From assembly GCA_014650475.1 (NCBI GenBank), contig BMVA01000011.1, forward strand, positions 224,678-288,677: a stretch of 64,000 bases of DNA, written 5' to 3'. Each line of letters opens with the position of its first letter. Position 1 is the first letter of the stretch. The notes under the pieces were generated by a model. The model worked only from the letters and a program-made list of their open reading frames with translations. It did no database searches and had not been told where the DNA came from. The DNA is from Streptomyces albogriseolus (GTDB lineage: Bacteria; Actinomycetota; Actinomycetes; Streptomycetales; Streptomycetaceae). The translations under genes were made by a program, and so were the position numbers. Positions 1-7,524 of the stretch are shown piece by piece.

Positions 1-166
1 CCAGCGGGGAGGTGCCGCCGGTGTGGGCGACCTTGGCCTCCTGGAGCGCGTCGAGGGAGTCCGCGGCGGCGAAGGCGGCGAGCGCCTCGTCCCGCATGCG
101 CTCGATCTCTTCCGGTTTCAACGCCTCGACCTCGACAGGGTCGTACGACTTATTCGGTGCCGACAT
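1..166 (-). CDS. pheS: Phenylalanyl-tRNA synthetase alpha subunit, N-terminal part (cut by window edge)
   Basis: Only the first 55 codons are present; the gene runs off the left edge. The reading begins MSAPNKSYDPVEVEALKPEE and reaches the conserved KVAHTGGTSPL segment, which matches the start of actinobacterial PheS. The product charges tRNA-Phe as an alpha2-beta2 enzyme with PheT, normally encoded just downstream and outside the window. The ATG start follows a purine-rich stretch (GAAGAG). A TAGACT -10-like box lies about 125 bases upstream, which implies a long leader. The identification rests on the N-terminal sequence and the conserved neighbourhood (infC-rpmI-rplT-rRNA methyltransferase). 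Confidence 0.9.
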   Translation of the reverse strand, partial: MSAPNKSYDPVEVEALKPEEIERMRDEALAAFAAADSLDALQEAKVAHTGGTSPL

Positions 167-289
167 CTCTTCCCGTGCTTCCGTTGGCTGGCTGATGGTC
201 CCCGTCATCGACTCGTGGACGAATGATCGGTCGCGCGCCCGGTGTGCGCTGCGGCTTCCGTCCTCGGGACGCAAAGGTGCCAAGGGCCG

Positions 290-295
290 AGTCTA
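290..295 (-). promoter_or_regulatory. Candidate -10 box for pheS
   Basis: On the minus strand this reads TAGACT, a good match to the HrdB-type -10 consensus TAnnnT. No convincing -35 box is visible. The first base after it would be about 117-120 bases from the pheS ATG, leaving a leader with no recognised attenuator. Confidence 0.4.
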
Positions 296-340
296 ACGGG
301 GTGGTGGTACGCGAAGGCGCCCGTGGGGGCCGCAGGCGTC

Positions 341-1486
341 TCAGGTGAGATACGCGGGGGCCGCCACGGGCAACGTAAATCGGAACTCGGCGCCGCCGCC
401 GGGGGCGCGTCCGACCGTGATGGTGCCGCCGTGGGCCTCGACGATGCCCTTGACGATGTACAGCCCGAGGCCCGTGCCGCCGCGCTTGCTGCCCCGCCAG
501 AAGCGGGTGAAGACGCGGTTCATGGACTCCTCCGGGATGCCGGGCCCCTCATCGCTGACGGTGACCGACGTGGCTGCGGGCTCGGCGTGCTCGCGGTCGC
601 GCGGCGACGCCGAGGGTGTGATGTCGATGGTGACGGTTCCCTCGCCGTGGCGCACGGCATTTTCCAGCAGGTTGCTCAGCACCTGGTCGATCTTGTCGGG
701 GTCGGCCCACAGCGCGGGCAGCGGGTGCTGCACCCGCAGCAGGAACCGGTCGGCGGGCTGGCCTGCGGCGACGTGCGCCTGGATGTGCCGGCCCACGGCG
801 GCCCCGATGTCGACGGGCTGGCGGCGCACCTCGAGACGCCCGGAGTCGATGCGGGATATGTCGAGGAGTTCGGCGATGAGCCGGGTGACGCGGTCGGCGT
901 CGGCGTCGACGGTCTCCAGCATCAGCCGCTTCTGGTCGTCGGTGAAGCGTTCCCACTTGGCGAGCAGGGTGGCGGTGAAGCCCTTGACCGAGGTGAGCGG
1001 CGAGCGCAGTTCGTGCGCGACGGTCGCGATCAGCTCGGCGTGGCTGCGCTCGGTCCTGCGCCGTGCCTCGGTGTCGCGGAGGGTGACGACGACCCGGCGG
1101 ACGGGCCCGGTGGGTCGGGTGCGGACGTAGCGGGCGGAGACGAGGACCTCCCGGCCGCCGTGCAGCAGGAGGTTGCGCTCGGGCTGGCCGACCCGGATGG
1201 CGAGGCCTCCGTAGGGGTCGGTGAGCTGCCACCAGCGGCGCCCCTCCAGGTCCTCTAACGGCAGCGCGGTCTCCAGGGACCGGCCGAGGGCCTGCTCGGC
1301 GGGGACGGCGGTGATGCGCACGGCGGCGGCGTTGAAGCAGATCACCCGTCCGTGCTCGTCGGCGACGACGAGTCCGTCGGGGAGCTGGTCGGGGTCGATG
1401 CCGAGGTCGGCGAGGTCACCGGGCCGGGGCGCGGGCGGGCGCGCCGTGCGCTCTGCTCCCGGTGCGCTGCTCGTGCCGACGCTCAT
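341..1486 (-). CDS. PAS-domain sensor histidine kinase
   Basis: About 381 residues, soluble (no membrane segment seen). The N-terminal half holds a PAS-like domain (LPDGLVVADEHGRVICFNAA). It is followed by a HisKA dimerisation domain with the phospho-acceptor motif AHELRSPLTSVKGF, and then a HATPase domain with the N box (NLLENAVRHG), G1 (DEGPGIPEE) and G2 (GTGLGLYIVKG) motifs. It should autophosphorylate on the histidine and pass phosphate to a response regulator. No partner regulator is encoded beside it, so it is an orphan here. The ATG at 1486 was chosen over upstream in-frame starts because a GGTGGGGTACGGGG stretch precedes it and the upstream extension is low-complexity. It lies 91 bases downstream of the rRNA methyltransferase stop and may be cotranscribed with it. 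Confidence 0.85.
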   Translation of the reverse strand: MSVGTSSAPGAERTARPPAPRPGDLADLGIDPDQLPDGLVVADEHGRVICFNAAAVRITAVPAEQALGRSLETALPLEDLEGRRWWQLTDPYGGLAIRVGQPERNLLLHGGREVLVSARYVRTRPTGPVRRVVVTLRDTEARRRTERSHAELIATVAHELRSPLTSVKGFTATLLAKWERFTDDQKRLMLETVDADADRVTRLIAELLDISRIDSGRLEVRRQPVDIGAAVGRHIQAHVAAGQPADRFLLRVQHPLPALWADPDKIDQVLSNLLENAVRHGEGTVTIDITPSASPRDREHAEPAATSVTVSDEGPGIPEESMNRVFTRFWRGSKRGGTGLGLYIVKGIVEAHGGTITVGRAPGGGAEFRFTLPVAAPAYLT

Positions 1487-1577
1487 CCCCGTACCCCACC
1501 TCTCGGAACGTCCTCGGGGCGCCCCGTTCCCGGGCCCCGGCCGAGAGCTTGGGGAGGTCCCCGAGCTGGTCAGCCTA

Positions 1578-2438
1578 CTAGCTCTCGGTGACGGAGCGGG
1601 ACCCTCCGGCGGCGCGCTGTGCACGTGCCGACGCGTAGAGACATACGGCGGCGGCGGTGGCGAGGTTCAGGCTCTCCGCCTTTCCGTGGATGGGGACCCG
1701 GACGACGGCGTCGGCGAGGGCGCGGGTCTCCTCGGGCAGGCCCCAGGCCTCGTTGCCGAAGATCCAGGCGGTGGGGCCGCCCATGGTGCCCTTGTCGAGC
1801 TCCTCGTCGAGGTCGCGGTCGCCGGCCCCGTCGGCGGCGAGCAGCCGTACGCCGGCGTCGCGCAGGCCGGTGACGGCGCGTTCGACGGGTACGCCCACGG
1901 CGACGGGCAGGTGGAAGTGGGAGCCGACGGAGGCGCGCACGGCCTTGGGGTTGTACAGGTCGACGGAGGCGTCGGTGAGGACGACGGCGTCGGCCCCGGC
2001 GGCGTCGGCGCAGCGCAGCACGGTGCCGGCGTTCCCGGGGTCGCGGACGTGGGCGAGGACGGCGACGAGGCGGGGACGGGCGGCGAGGATCTCTTCGAAC
2101 GGCGTGTCCAGGAAGCGGCAGACACCGACCAGGCCCTGCGGGGTGACGGTGGTGGAGATGTCGGCGACGACCTCCTCGGAGGCGAGGTGGACACGCGCGC
2201 CCGCGTCCCGGGCTGCCCCGACGATGTCGGCGTACCGGTCGGCGGCCTCGGGGGTGGTGAACAGCTCCACGAGGGTGGCGGTGTCCCCGGCGCGGTGCGC
2301 GGCGGCCTCGCGGACGGCCTGCGGTCCCTCGGCGAGGAACAGCCGCTCCTTCCCCCGGAAGTTCCGCCTGGCGAGCCGCCGCGCGGCACTCACCCGGGCG
2401 GAACGGGGAGAAATCAGCTCAGGACCAGCGGACACCAT
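1578..2438 (-). CDS. TrmH/SpoU-family RNA 2'-O-methyltransferase
   Basis: 286 residues from the ATG at 2438, which is preceded by GAAGGTGAC at suitable spacing. The N-terminal part resembles the RNA 2'-O-ribose methyltransferase substrate-binding domain (RLARRNFRGKERLFLAEG). The C-terminal SPOUT domain carries all three motifs: motif 1 (HVRDPGNAGTVLRCADAAG), motif 2 (IFGNEAWGLPEE) and motif 3 (VRVPIHGKAESLNLATAAAV). The fold makes a trefoil-knot SAM site, and the enzyme acts on rRNA or tRNA ribose. The exact target nucleotide cannot be read from the sequence. It sits just downstream of rplT, as in other Streptomyces, which suggests a ribosomal RNA substrate. Confidence 0.88.
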   Translation of the reverse strand: MVSAGPELISPRSARVSAARRLARRNFRGKERLFLAEGPQAVREAAAHRAGDTATLVELFTTPEAADRYADIVGAARDAGARVHLASEEVVADISTTVTPQGLVGVCRFLDTPFEEILAARPRLVAVLAHVRDPGNAGTVLRCADAAGADAVVLTDASVDLYNPKAVRASVGSHFHLPVAVGVPVERAVTGLRDAGVRLLAADGAGDRDLDEELDKGTMGGPTAWIFGNEAWGLPEETRALADAVVRVPIHGKAESLNLATAAAVCLYASARAQRAAGGSRSVTES

Positions 2439-2483
2439 TTGAGTCACCTTCAACTTCTCGACCGGGGGCCGGCACAACGCCCT

Positions 2484-2542
2484 CAGGGGCGCGGGGAACT
2501 GCGCGACCAGCCACCACCCACCCGCAGCCGACGAGCGGGCCG
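2484..2542. repeat. Candidate dispersed Streptomyces intergenic element
   Basis: The segment contains AGGGGCGCGGGGAACTGCGC followed by GACCAGCCACC and a GCAGCCGACGAGCGGGC tail. From memory this motif recurs in many Streptomyces intergenic regions; I cannot count copies here. It lies between the rplT terminator and the methyltransferase gene. The core GGGAACTGCGC appears again in the hairpin at 54131-54182. Confidence 0.4.
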
Positions 2543-2558
2543 GGGCAACGACACAGCA

Positions 2559-2590
2559 CGGGACCCGCAGGCCGAAGCCTGCGGGTCCCG
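2559..2590 (-). terminator. Hairpin terminator downstream of rplT
   Basis: Perfect 14-bp inverted repeat (CGGGACCCGCAGGC and its complement) around a four-base loop that reads TTCG on the minus strand. It lies 31 bases beyond the rplT stop. There is no U-tract, as is common for Streptomyces terminators. Confidence 0.8.
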
Positions 2591-2621
2591 AAGATCAGAA
2601 CGTCGGCCAAGGCCGACGACC

Positions 2622-3005
2622 TCACGCAGCCTTGGGCGCGTTCACGTCCGCCGGCAGCGCCTTCTGCGCGACCTCGACGAGCGCGGCGAAGGCGGTGGCG
2701 TCGTTGACAGCCAGCTCGGCCAGGATCTTGCGGTCCACCTCGACGTTGGCGGCCTTCAGACCCTGGATGAAGCGGTTGTACGTGATGCCGTTGGCGCGGG
2801 CAGCGGCGTTGATGCGCTGGATCCACAGCTGACGGAAGTCGCCCTTGCGCTTCTTGCGGTCGTTGTAGTTGTAGACCAGCGAGTGGGTGACCTGCTCCTT
2901 GGCCTTGCGGTACAGGCGCGAGCGCTGACCGCGGTAGCCGGAGGCCTGCTCGAGGATCGCCCGGCGCTTCTTGTGGGCGTTGACTGCCCGCTTGACGCGT
3001 GCCAC
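2622..3005 (-). CDS. rplT: 50S ribosomal protein L20
   Basis: 127 residues, the usual length. It begins [20 protein letters not shown] and contains the conserved segments [30 protein letters not shown] and YNRFIQGL. L20 binds 23S rRNA early in 50S assembly. In other bacteria it also represses its own operon by binding the infC-rpmI-rplT leader. It is the last gene of the infC-rpmI-rplT operon, 98 bases after rpmI, and is followed by a strong hairpin. The start is GTG, preceded by AAGGAGTTAACAA. The C-terminus (ADVNAPKAA) is a short non-conserved tail. Confidence 0.98.
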   Translation of the reverse strand: MARVKRAVNAHKKRRAILEQASGYRGQRSRLYRKAKEQVTHSLVYNYNDRKKRKGDFRQLWIQRINAAARANGITYNRFIQGLKAANVEVDRKILAELAVNDATAFAALVEVAQKALPADVNAPKAA

Positions 3006-3103
3006 TTGTTAACTCCTTGTAGCGGGGCCGTGGTGGTGCTCACACGGCCCGGAATCGATTGGGTCCCGGTCTGACGTACGTACGGCGCTCACGCGCCGGG
3101 GCG

Positions 3104-3298
3104 TCACTTGCCGAGAAGCTTCTTGATCTTCGCGGCGTCGCCCGGGGCCATCTCGGCGTTGCCGGTGAGGCGACGCGTCACACGGGACGACTTGTGCTCG
3201 AGCAGGTGGCGCTTGCCGGCACGCTCGCGGAGCACCTTGCCGGAGCCGGTGATCTTGAAGCGCTTGCTGGCACCGCTGTGCGACTTGTTCTTCGGCAT
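3104..3298 (-). CDS. rpmI: 50S ribosomal protein L35
   Basis: 64 residues, the normal length. It starts [20 protein letters not shown] and has the basic [16 protein letters not shown] region typical of bacterial L35. It is a structural component of the large ribosomal subunit. The ATG is preceded by GAGGAGAGAACG. It sits between infC and rplT in the universally conserved order infC-rpmI-rplT and should be cotranscribed with both. Confidence 0.98.
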   Translation of the reverse strand: MPKNKSHSGASKRFKITGSGKVLRERAGKRHLLEHKSSRVTRRLTGNAEMAPGDAAKIKKLLGK

Positions 3299-3410
3299 AG
3301 CGCCGTTCTCTCCTCGTCGGTGGCGCTCCTGTGCCCGGTCGTGAAACCGGGCACACGGTGGAGCGTCGTACTTGTATCGGGTTGCTTCCTGGGACTCACG
3401 CCCCGGGGAG

Positions 3411-4055
3411 TCACGCCTCGGCCGGCTCCTCGGCCGCCTGCACGGAGTCCGCGTCGGCGGCGTTCTGCGACTTGCCGGGGTTGGCCCTCGCTTCTGCCTT
3501 GCGGGCTTCCTGTGCCTGGCGGGCCTCGGCCATCGCCTCGGTCTTCTTCTTGTGCGGACCGAGAACCATGATCATGTTTCGGCCGTCCTGCTTCGGGTTC
3601 GACTCGACGAACCCGAGGTCGGCCACGTCCTCCGCGAGACGCTGCAGCAGTCGGTAGCCGAGTTCCGGCCGGGACTGCTCGCGACCACGGAACATGATCG
3701 TGATCTTGACCTTGTCGCCCTGCTTGAGGAACCGGACGACGTGACCCTTCTTGGTGTCGTAGTCGTGCGGGTCGATCTTCGGCCGGAGCTTCATCTCCTT
3801 GATGACCGTGTGCGCCTGGTTCTTGCGCGCCTCACGGGCCTTCATGGCCGACTCGTACTTGAACTTCCCGTAGTCCATGAGCTTGCACACGGGCGGACGG
3901 GCGTTCGCCGCGACCTCCACGAGGTCGAGGTCGTACTCCTGCGCAAGCTCCAGGGCCTTGGCAAGCGGGACAATCCCGACCTGCTCGCCGCTGGGACCGA
4001 CAAGTCGCACCTCGGGAACGCGAATCCGGTCGTTGATGCGGGGCTCGGCGCTGAT
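3411..4055 (-). CDS. infC: Translation initiation factor IF-3, ATC start
   Basis: 214 residues starting [20 protein letters not shown]. The N-domain, linker and C-domain ([36 protein letters not shown]) are all present. A low-complexity Ala/Glu/Lys tail follows, which is longer than in E. coli. IF-3 binds the 30S subunit and rejects non-canonical start codons. No ATG, GTG or TTG lies near the conserved N-terminus. Instead a strong GAGGAGG lies four bases upstream of an ATC codon at 4053-4055. This is the expected rare start (AUU/AUC/AUA) that lets IF-3 repress its own synthesis. The reading frame is open upstream, but those codons are unlike any IF-3 N-terminus. Confidence 0.93.
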   Translation of the reverse strand: MSAEPRINDRIRVPEVRLVGPSGEQVGIVPLAKALELAQEYDLDLVEVAANARPPVCKLMDYGKFKYESAMKAREARKNQAHTVIKEMKLRPKIDPHDYDTKKGHVVRFLKQGDKVKITIMFRGREQSRPELGYRLLQRLAEDVADLGFVESNPKQDGRNMIMVLGPHKKKTEAMAEARQAQEARKAEARANPGKSQNAADADSVQAAEEPAEA

Positions 4056-4141
4056 GGATCCTCCTCGGTAGCACCACGCGACGGTCTGGCGGACAGCCGC
4101 GTAACGTCTGTGTTCGTTAGACCTAACCGCGCCGAGACACG

Positions 4142-4171
4142 AAAAATGCCCCGGACGATCACAGGCGGGGC
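4142..4171 (-). terminator. Terminator-like hairpin inside the infC leader (candidate attenuator)
   Basis: On the minus strand GCCCCG, a 12-base loop, CGGGGC, then ATTTTT. It looks like an intrinsic terminator with a real T-run, which is unusual in this GC-rich genome. It lies about 90 bases before the infC start and about 190 bases after the likely transcription start. The position suggests premature termination control of infC-rpmI-rplT. Confidence 0.6.
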
Positions 4172-4362
4172 TCCTCGAACTACCGGAGCACCGCCACGGA
4201 GACCGCGGGGCGCGCTTTCGGGCCGATCGCCGACTCGGGGACGGGATCTGCCTGACCGGTGACCCGCCGCCCTGAGGGCAGCCAGGTGGGAGTTCGAAAG
4301 CCTCCACTTGTGGGCCGGGCTCGTGTGTGGTGAGACATACGGGTCCGACCGGTCGTTACACA

Positions 4363-4392
4363 AGGTTAGCAGCTCCCGGAGACGGGCACCAA
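4363..4392 (-). promoter_or_regulatory. Candidate infC operon promoter
   Basis: Minus-strand -35 TTGGTG (4387-4392) and -10 TAACCT (4363-4368) are separated by 18 bases. Transcription would begin near 4355, giving a leader of about 300 nucleotides that includes the attenuator-like hairpin. Confidence 0.5.
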
Positions 4393-4440
4393 CCGGCCGT
4401 CCGCCCGGCTCCTGGCGTCGGCGGCGCGCCGGGCTGCGCC

Positions 4441-4446
4441 TATCGT
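4441..4446 (+). promoter_or_regulatory. Candidate -10 box for a leaderless transcript
   Basis: TATCGT ends 7 bases before the ATG of the DUF1844 gene, placing the expected transcription start at or next to the A of ATG. No clear -35 is seen. Confidence 0.35.
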
Positions 4447-4453
4447 GTGGGGC

Positions 4454-4831
4454 ATGAGTGAGACCTCCCCCTCGGACACCCCCGAGACCCCCGGCAGCCC
4501 CGACTTCGACGCCATGGCCCGCGACATCGCGGAGGTCCCGGCGGTCGAGGTGATCGTGACGGTCGCCGTCAACCTGATGAGCGCCGCCGCCGTGAAGCTC
4601 GGTCTGACCGAGGAGGGCGACACGTACAAGGACCTGGACGAGGCCCGCAAGCTGGTGCACGCGCTGGCCGGTCTGCTGGACGCCTCCGCGACCGAGATCA
4701 GCTCGTTCCACGCGGCGCCGCTGCGGGACGGCCTGAAGTCGCTGCAGCTCGCCTTCCGCGAGGCTTCCTTGGTCCCGGACGAGCCGGGCAAGGGTCCGGG
4801 CGAGAAGTACACGGGCGCGATCTACGGCTGA
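4454..4831 (+). CDS. DUF1844 family protein
   Basis: 125 residues. Begins MSETSPSDTPETPGSPDFDA, an acidic, proline-rich and probably flexible N-terminus. A DUF1844 domain follows, with the characteristic ARDIAEVPAVEVIVTVAVNLMSAA and a helical region with KDLDEARKLVHALAGLLDA. The family is widespread in bacteria next to infC and has no established biochemical role. The ATG at 4454 lies 7 bases after a TATCGT box, so the transcript may be leaderless, and no Shine-Dalgarno is visible. It is transcribed away from infC. Confidence 0.85.
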   Translation: MSETSPSDTPETPGSPDFDAMARDIAEVPAVEVIVTVAVNLMSAAAVKLGLTEEGDTYKDLDEARKLVHALAGLLDASATEISSFHAAPLRDGLKSLQLAFREASLVPDEPGKGPGEKYTGAIYG

Positions 4832-4873
4832 CGCGGCGGGCGCCCCGGTGCCGGGGCGCCCCACCGTTTTCGC

Positions 4874-5605
4874 TCAGCCGCGTACGTACAGGGGCTCGCC
4901 GGGAGGCGTCGCCTCGGCCGGCAGGACTGCCAGGTCGAGGCCGCGCACCAGGCGGGCCCTCAGTGTCTCGTCGGCGGCGAGCCGCTGGGCCACGGCTCGG
5001 GCGGCCTCGGCGACCGGCGCGGCCGGGTCGAGGACGAGGGCGAGGGTGCCGTCGGCCTGTCCCGGCCCGAGGTGGGCGCGGACCACGGAGGGCTCGGCGG
5101 CGACGGCGTTCCGTACGGCCTCGGCGACGGCGGGGTCCTTCAGCGGGTCGGTGCTGGTGCGGCCCTCGGCGAGGGCGAGCAGCGCGGGCCCGGTCAGTTC
5201 GAACGGCACCGGACCGGCCAGGTCGAGGACGACCGTGTCCGCCTTCTCGTGCGCGGCCGCCTGGAGCGCCTGGTGCAGCGGTACGGCGACGGGGCGGGCC
5301 TGTGCGTCCCAGCGGGCGAGGGAGTCGGTGGAGGTGAAGGCGGGCAGCGCGGTGCGGCCGCCGGCCTTCAGGGTGGGGACGGCCATGTCGCTCGTCTTCT
5401 CGCGGCGCAGCCCGTTCTCGTCCTCCTCGACCTCTCCGAGCACGGCCACCACGGGAACGAGCAGCCGGGCGCCCTTGAGGGCTTCCAGGACCGGGCCGAC
5501 GGCGTTGCCGTCCTCCGCCCAGGCGGCGAGCGCGGCGCTCAGCCGGGGGTCGGCGGAGCCGTCGTCGTCGCGGAAGGGGGAGTCGGGAATGTTCTTGTTC
5601 GCCAC
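4874..5605 (-). CDS. SseB-family protein
   Basis: 243 residues from a GTG start (VANKNIPDSPFRDDDGSAD). It has the SseB N-terminal pattern (LARLLVPVVAVLG-like, MAVPTLKAGGRTALPAFTS and ARPVAVPLHQALQAAA), in which a small alpha/beta domain repeats motifs such as LPAFTS. A second, less conserved alpha/beta half follows, rich in Ala and Leu. The family name comes from enteric proteins and the molecular role in actinobacteria is not established. It is divergent from the serine hydrolase, with 60 bases between the starts. It has no signal peptide or membrane segment and so is probably cytosolic. Confidence 0.75.
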   Translation of the reverse strand: MANKNIPDSPFRDDDGSADPRLSAALAAWAEDGNAVGPVLEALKGARLLVPVVAVLGEVEEDENGLRREKTSDMAVPTLKAGGRTALPAFTSTDSLARWDAQARPVAVPLHQALQAAAHEKADTVVLDLAGPVPFELTGPALLALAEGRTSTDPLKDPAVAEAVRNAVAAEPSVVRAHLGPGQADGTLALVLDPAAPVAEAARAVAQRLAADETLRARLVRGLDLAVLPAEATPPGEPLYVRG

Positions 5606-5665
5606 GGTCACCGACCTTAGCGGCCGTGGGCGGGACGCCCGGAGGCGGGCGGGAGGGAGCGCGAG

Positions 5666-6361
5666 GTGACGGACGGGCCGAGGGTGTCGGCGGCGGCGCT
5701 GGATCCGGCGAGCGGGGAGACGTACGCATCGGGCGAGGGGCTTTTCGTGACCGCGAGCGTGGTGAAGGCGGACATCCTGACCGCGCTGCTGCTGACCGCG
5801 CGGGACGCGGGGCGTGACCTGACCGCCGCGGAGCGGGGGCTCGCGGAGGCGATGATCGTGCGCAGCGACAACGACGCGGCGACGGCGCTGTGGCAGGTCG
5901 TCGGGCGGGCGGCGGGGCTGGACGCGGCGAACGCCCGGCTCGGCCTCACCCGCACCGTGGCCGACGTGCGCTGGGGACTGACCAGCACCACGGCCGTGGA
6001 CCGGGTCACGCTGCTGCAACGGATCTTCACGCCTGACGCTGTTCTGGACGAGGTCTCGCGGGCGTACGTACGGGAGTTGATGGAGCGGGTCGTGCCGGAA
6101 CAGGCCTGGGGCGTGCCGGCCCTGGCGGACCCGGGCACGTGGTGGGCCGTGAAGAACGGCTGGCTGCCCCGGGACGCGACGGGCCTGTGGGTGGTGAACA
6201 GCACGGGGTGTGTCACGGCCGCCGGGCGCGCGTACGCGGTGGCGGTGCTGTCGGACGGCCACGCGTCGATGGCGGAGGGGGTGGCGCGGGTGGAGGAAGC
6301 GGCGCGGGAGGCCGTGGACGCGCTGGCACGGCGCGCCGGGAACGTCGGGCGAAACGTCTAG
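5666..6361 (+). CDS. Class A beta-lactamase-fold serine hydrolase
   Basis: 231 residues from a GTG start preceded by GGGAGGGAG. It has the SxxK motif (S31-V-V-K34), an SDN motif at 67-69 and KNG at 163-165 in place of the usual K(T/S)G. The order and spacing fit a penicillin-binding/class A beta-lactamase fold. It is shorter than a secreted beta-lactamase and lacks a signal peptide, so it is probably not a true periplasmic or secreted lactamase. The substrate is unknown; esterase, amidase or DD-peptidase activities are possible. Its stop shares a CTAG with the stop of the convergent mycosin gene (4-bp tail-to-tail overlap). Confidence 0.75.
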   Translation: MTDGPRVSAAALDPASGETYASGEGLFVTASVVKADILTALLLTARDAGRDLTAAERGLAEAMIVRSDNDAATALWQVVGRAAGLDAANARLGLTRTVADVRWGLTSTTAVDRVTLLQRIFTPDAVLDEVSRAYVRELMERVVPEQAWGVPALADPGTWWAVKNGWLPRDATGLWVVNSTGCVTAAGRAYAVAVLSDGHASMAEGVARVEEAAREAVDALARRAGNVGRNV

Positions 6362-7524
6362 AACGTCTCGTTCTCGGGGCGGCGGCCTCGCCACAGGACG
6401 ACCGCCGCGACGAGGAGGACGCCGCCGGCGCCACCGGCCAGGGGGGCGGCCCAGTCGGCGGTGTCGTCGCCGGGGGTGTCCGCGGCCGGGCCCGGGCCGA
6501 AGTACTCGTCGCCGTACGCCGCCGCCCTGAGGCCCTCCGGCTTCAGACGGCCCGCGGCCTCGATCGCGGCGGCCGGGTCGATGAAGCCGAAGCCGCGGGA
6601 GTCGTCGCGTCCGGCGGCGGGCGCGTTGCGGGCGGTGTCCTCCAGGAGCCGCTTGATCTGCGCCGGGGTCAGGTCCGGGTGTGCGGCCTTCACCAGGGCG
6701 ACGGCGCCGGAGACGAACGCGGCGGCGGCGCTGGTGCCCCAGCCCTCGTAGTACTTGTGGTCGGGGTCGGCGATGATCACGTCGACGCCGGGGGCGCTGA
6801 CCGTGGCGTACCAGCGGCGGGTGGAGAAGGGTGCGCGGGTGCCGTAGCGGTCGACGGCGGTGGCGGCGATGACGCCCGGGTAGGCCGCCGGGTAGGAGAT
6901 CCGGTCGCCCTTCTCGCCGCCGTTGCCGGCGGAGGCGACGACGACCACGCCCTTGCGCAGGGCGTACTGGATCGCCTCGTCCTCACCCTGCTCCGGGTGC
7001 GCGGAGGCGGAGTCGTCGCCGAGGGAGAGGTTGATGACGTCGGCGCCGTGGTCGGCGGCCCAGCGGATGCCCTCGGCGAGGGCGTTGCCGCGGGTGCTGC
7101 GGGCCTTGGCGCGGGCCGGGTCCTTGTCCTCGAGGATGACGCGGACGGGGAGGATCCTCGCCTCGGGGGCGACGCCCAGGACGCCGTCGCCGTTGCCCGG
7201 GCCGTGCCCGTGACCGGCGATGATGCCGGCCATGGCGGTGCCGTGCCGGGCCCACGCCTCGTCGCCCTCGCGCGCGCCGAAGCCGACGAGGTCCTTGCCC
7301 TCCAGGACGTTGCCGTCGAGGTCGGGGTGGTCGGCCTCGACACCGGTGTCCAGGACGGCGACGGTGACGCCCGCGCCGCGCGTGGTGGGCCACACCTGGT
7401 CGGTGTGCAGGGCGTCCAGGGCCCACTGCCGGTCGCGGATGCCGTCGGCGTACGCGGGGGTCGCGGGGATCAGGACGAGGGCCGCGGCGAGCAGGCCGCC
7501 GAGGGCGGCGGGGCGCTTCCTCAT
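6358..7524 (-). CDS. Type VII secretion-associated subtilisin-like protease (mycosin)
   Basis: 388 residues. Signal peptide at 1-27 (MRKRPAALGGLLAAALVLIP, then AYA), S8 catalytic domain, and a C-terminal membrane anchor (GGAGGVLLVAAVVLW) followed by a positive RGRR stop. The catalytic triad is visible: Asp59 in AVLDTG, His94 in RHGTAMAG and Ser265 in GTSAAAAF, with Asn201 in the oxyanion motif SAGNGG. Mycosins are membrane-anchored proteases of ESX/type VII systems with the catalytic domain outside the cell. No EccB/C/D or WXG100 genes are in the window, so it is an orphan member. Its ATG overlaps the stop of the upstream proline-rich membrane protein (ATGA), implying translational coupling. 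Confidence 0.88.
   Translation of the reverse strand: MRKRPAALGGLLAAALVLIPATPAYADGIRDRQWALDALHTDQVWPTTRGAGVTVAVLDTGVEADHPDLDGNVLEGKDLVGFGAREGDEAWARHGTAMAGIIAGHGHGPGNGDGVLGVAPEARILPVRVILEDKDPARAKARSTRGNALAEGIRWAADHGADVINLSLGDDSASAHPEQGEDEAIQYALRKGVVVVASAGNGGEKGDRISYPAAYPGVIAATAVDRYGTRAPFSTRRWYATVSAPGVDVIIADPDHKYYEGWGTSAAAAFVSGAVALVKAAHPDLTPAQIKRLLEDTARNAPAAGRDDSRGFGFIDPAAAIEAAGRLKPEGLRAAAYGDEYFGPGPAADTPGDDTADWAAPLAGGAGGVLLVAAVVLWRGRRPENETF

Larger units (their letters stand above)
4056..4453. other. Intergenic region with infC leader and divergent promoters
   Basis: 398 bases between infC and the DUF1844 gene, with no credible gene. It holds the infC promoter (4363-4392), a leader of about 300 nucleotides, a terminator-like hairpin at 4142-4171 and the possible leaderless promoter of the rightward gene. 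An in-frame GTG at 4307 would extend infC but has no homology to IF-3. Confidence 0.7.

Noticed and set aside
4056-4307. Upstream extension of infC from a GTG at 4307, or a leader peptide
   Set aside because: The extension has no similarity to IF-3 and contains the attenuator-like hairpin; open frames of this length are expected by chance at this GC content.
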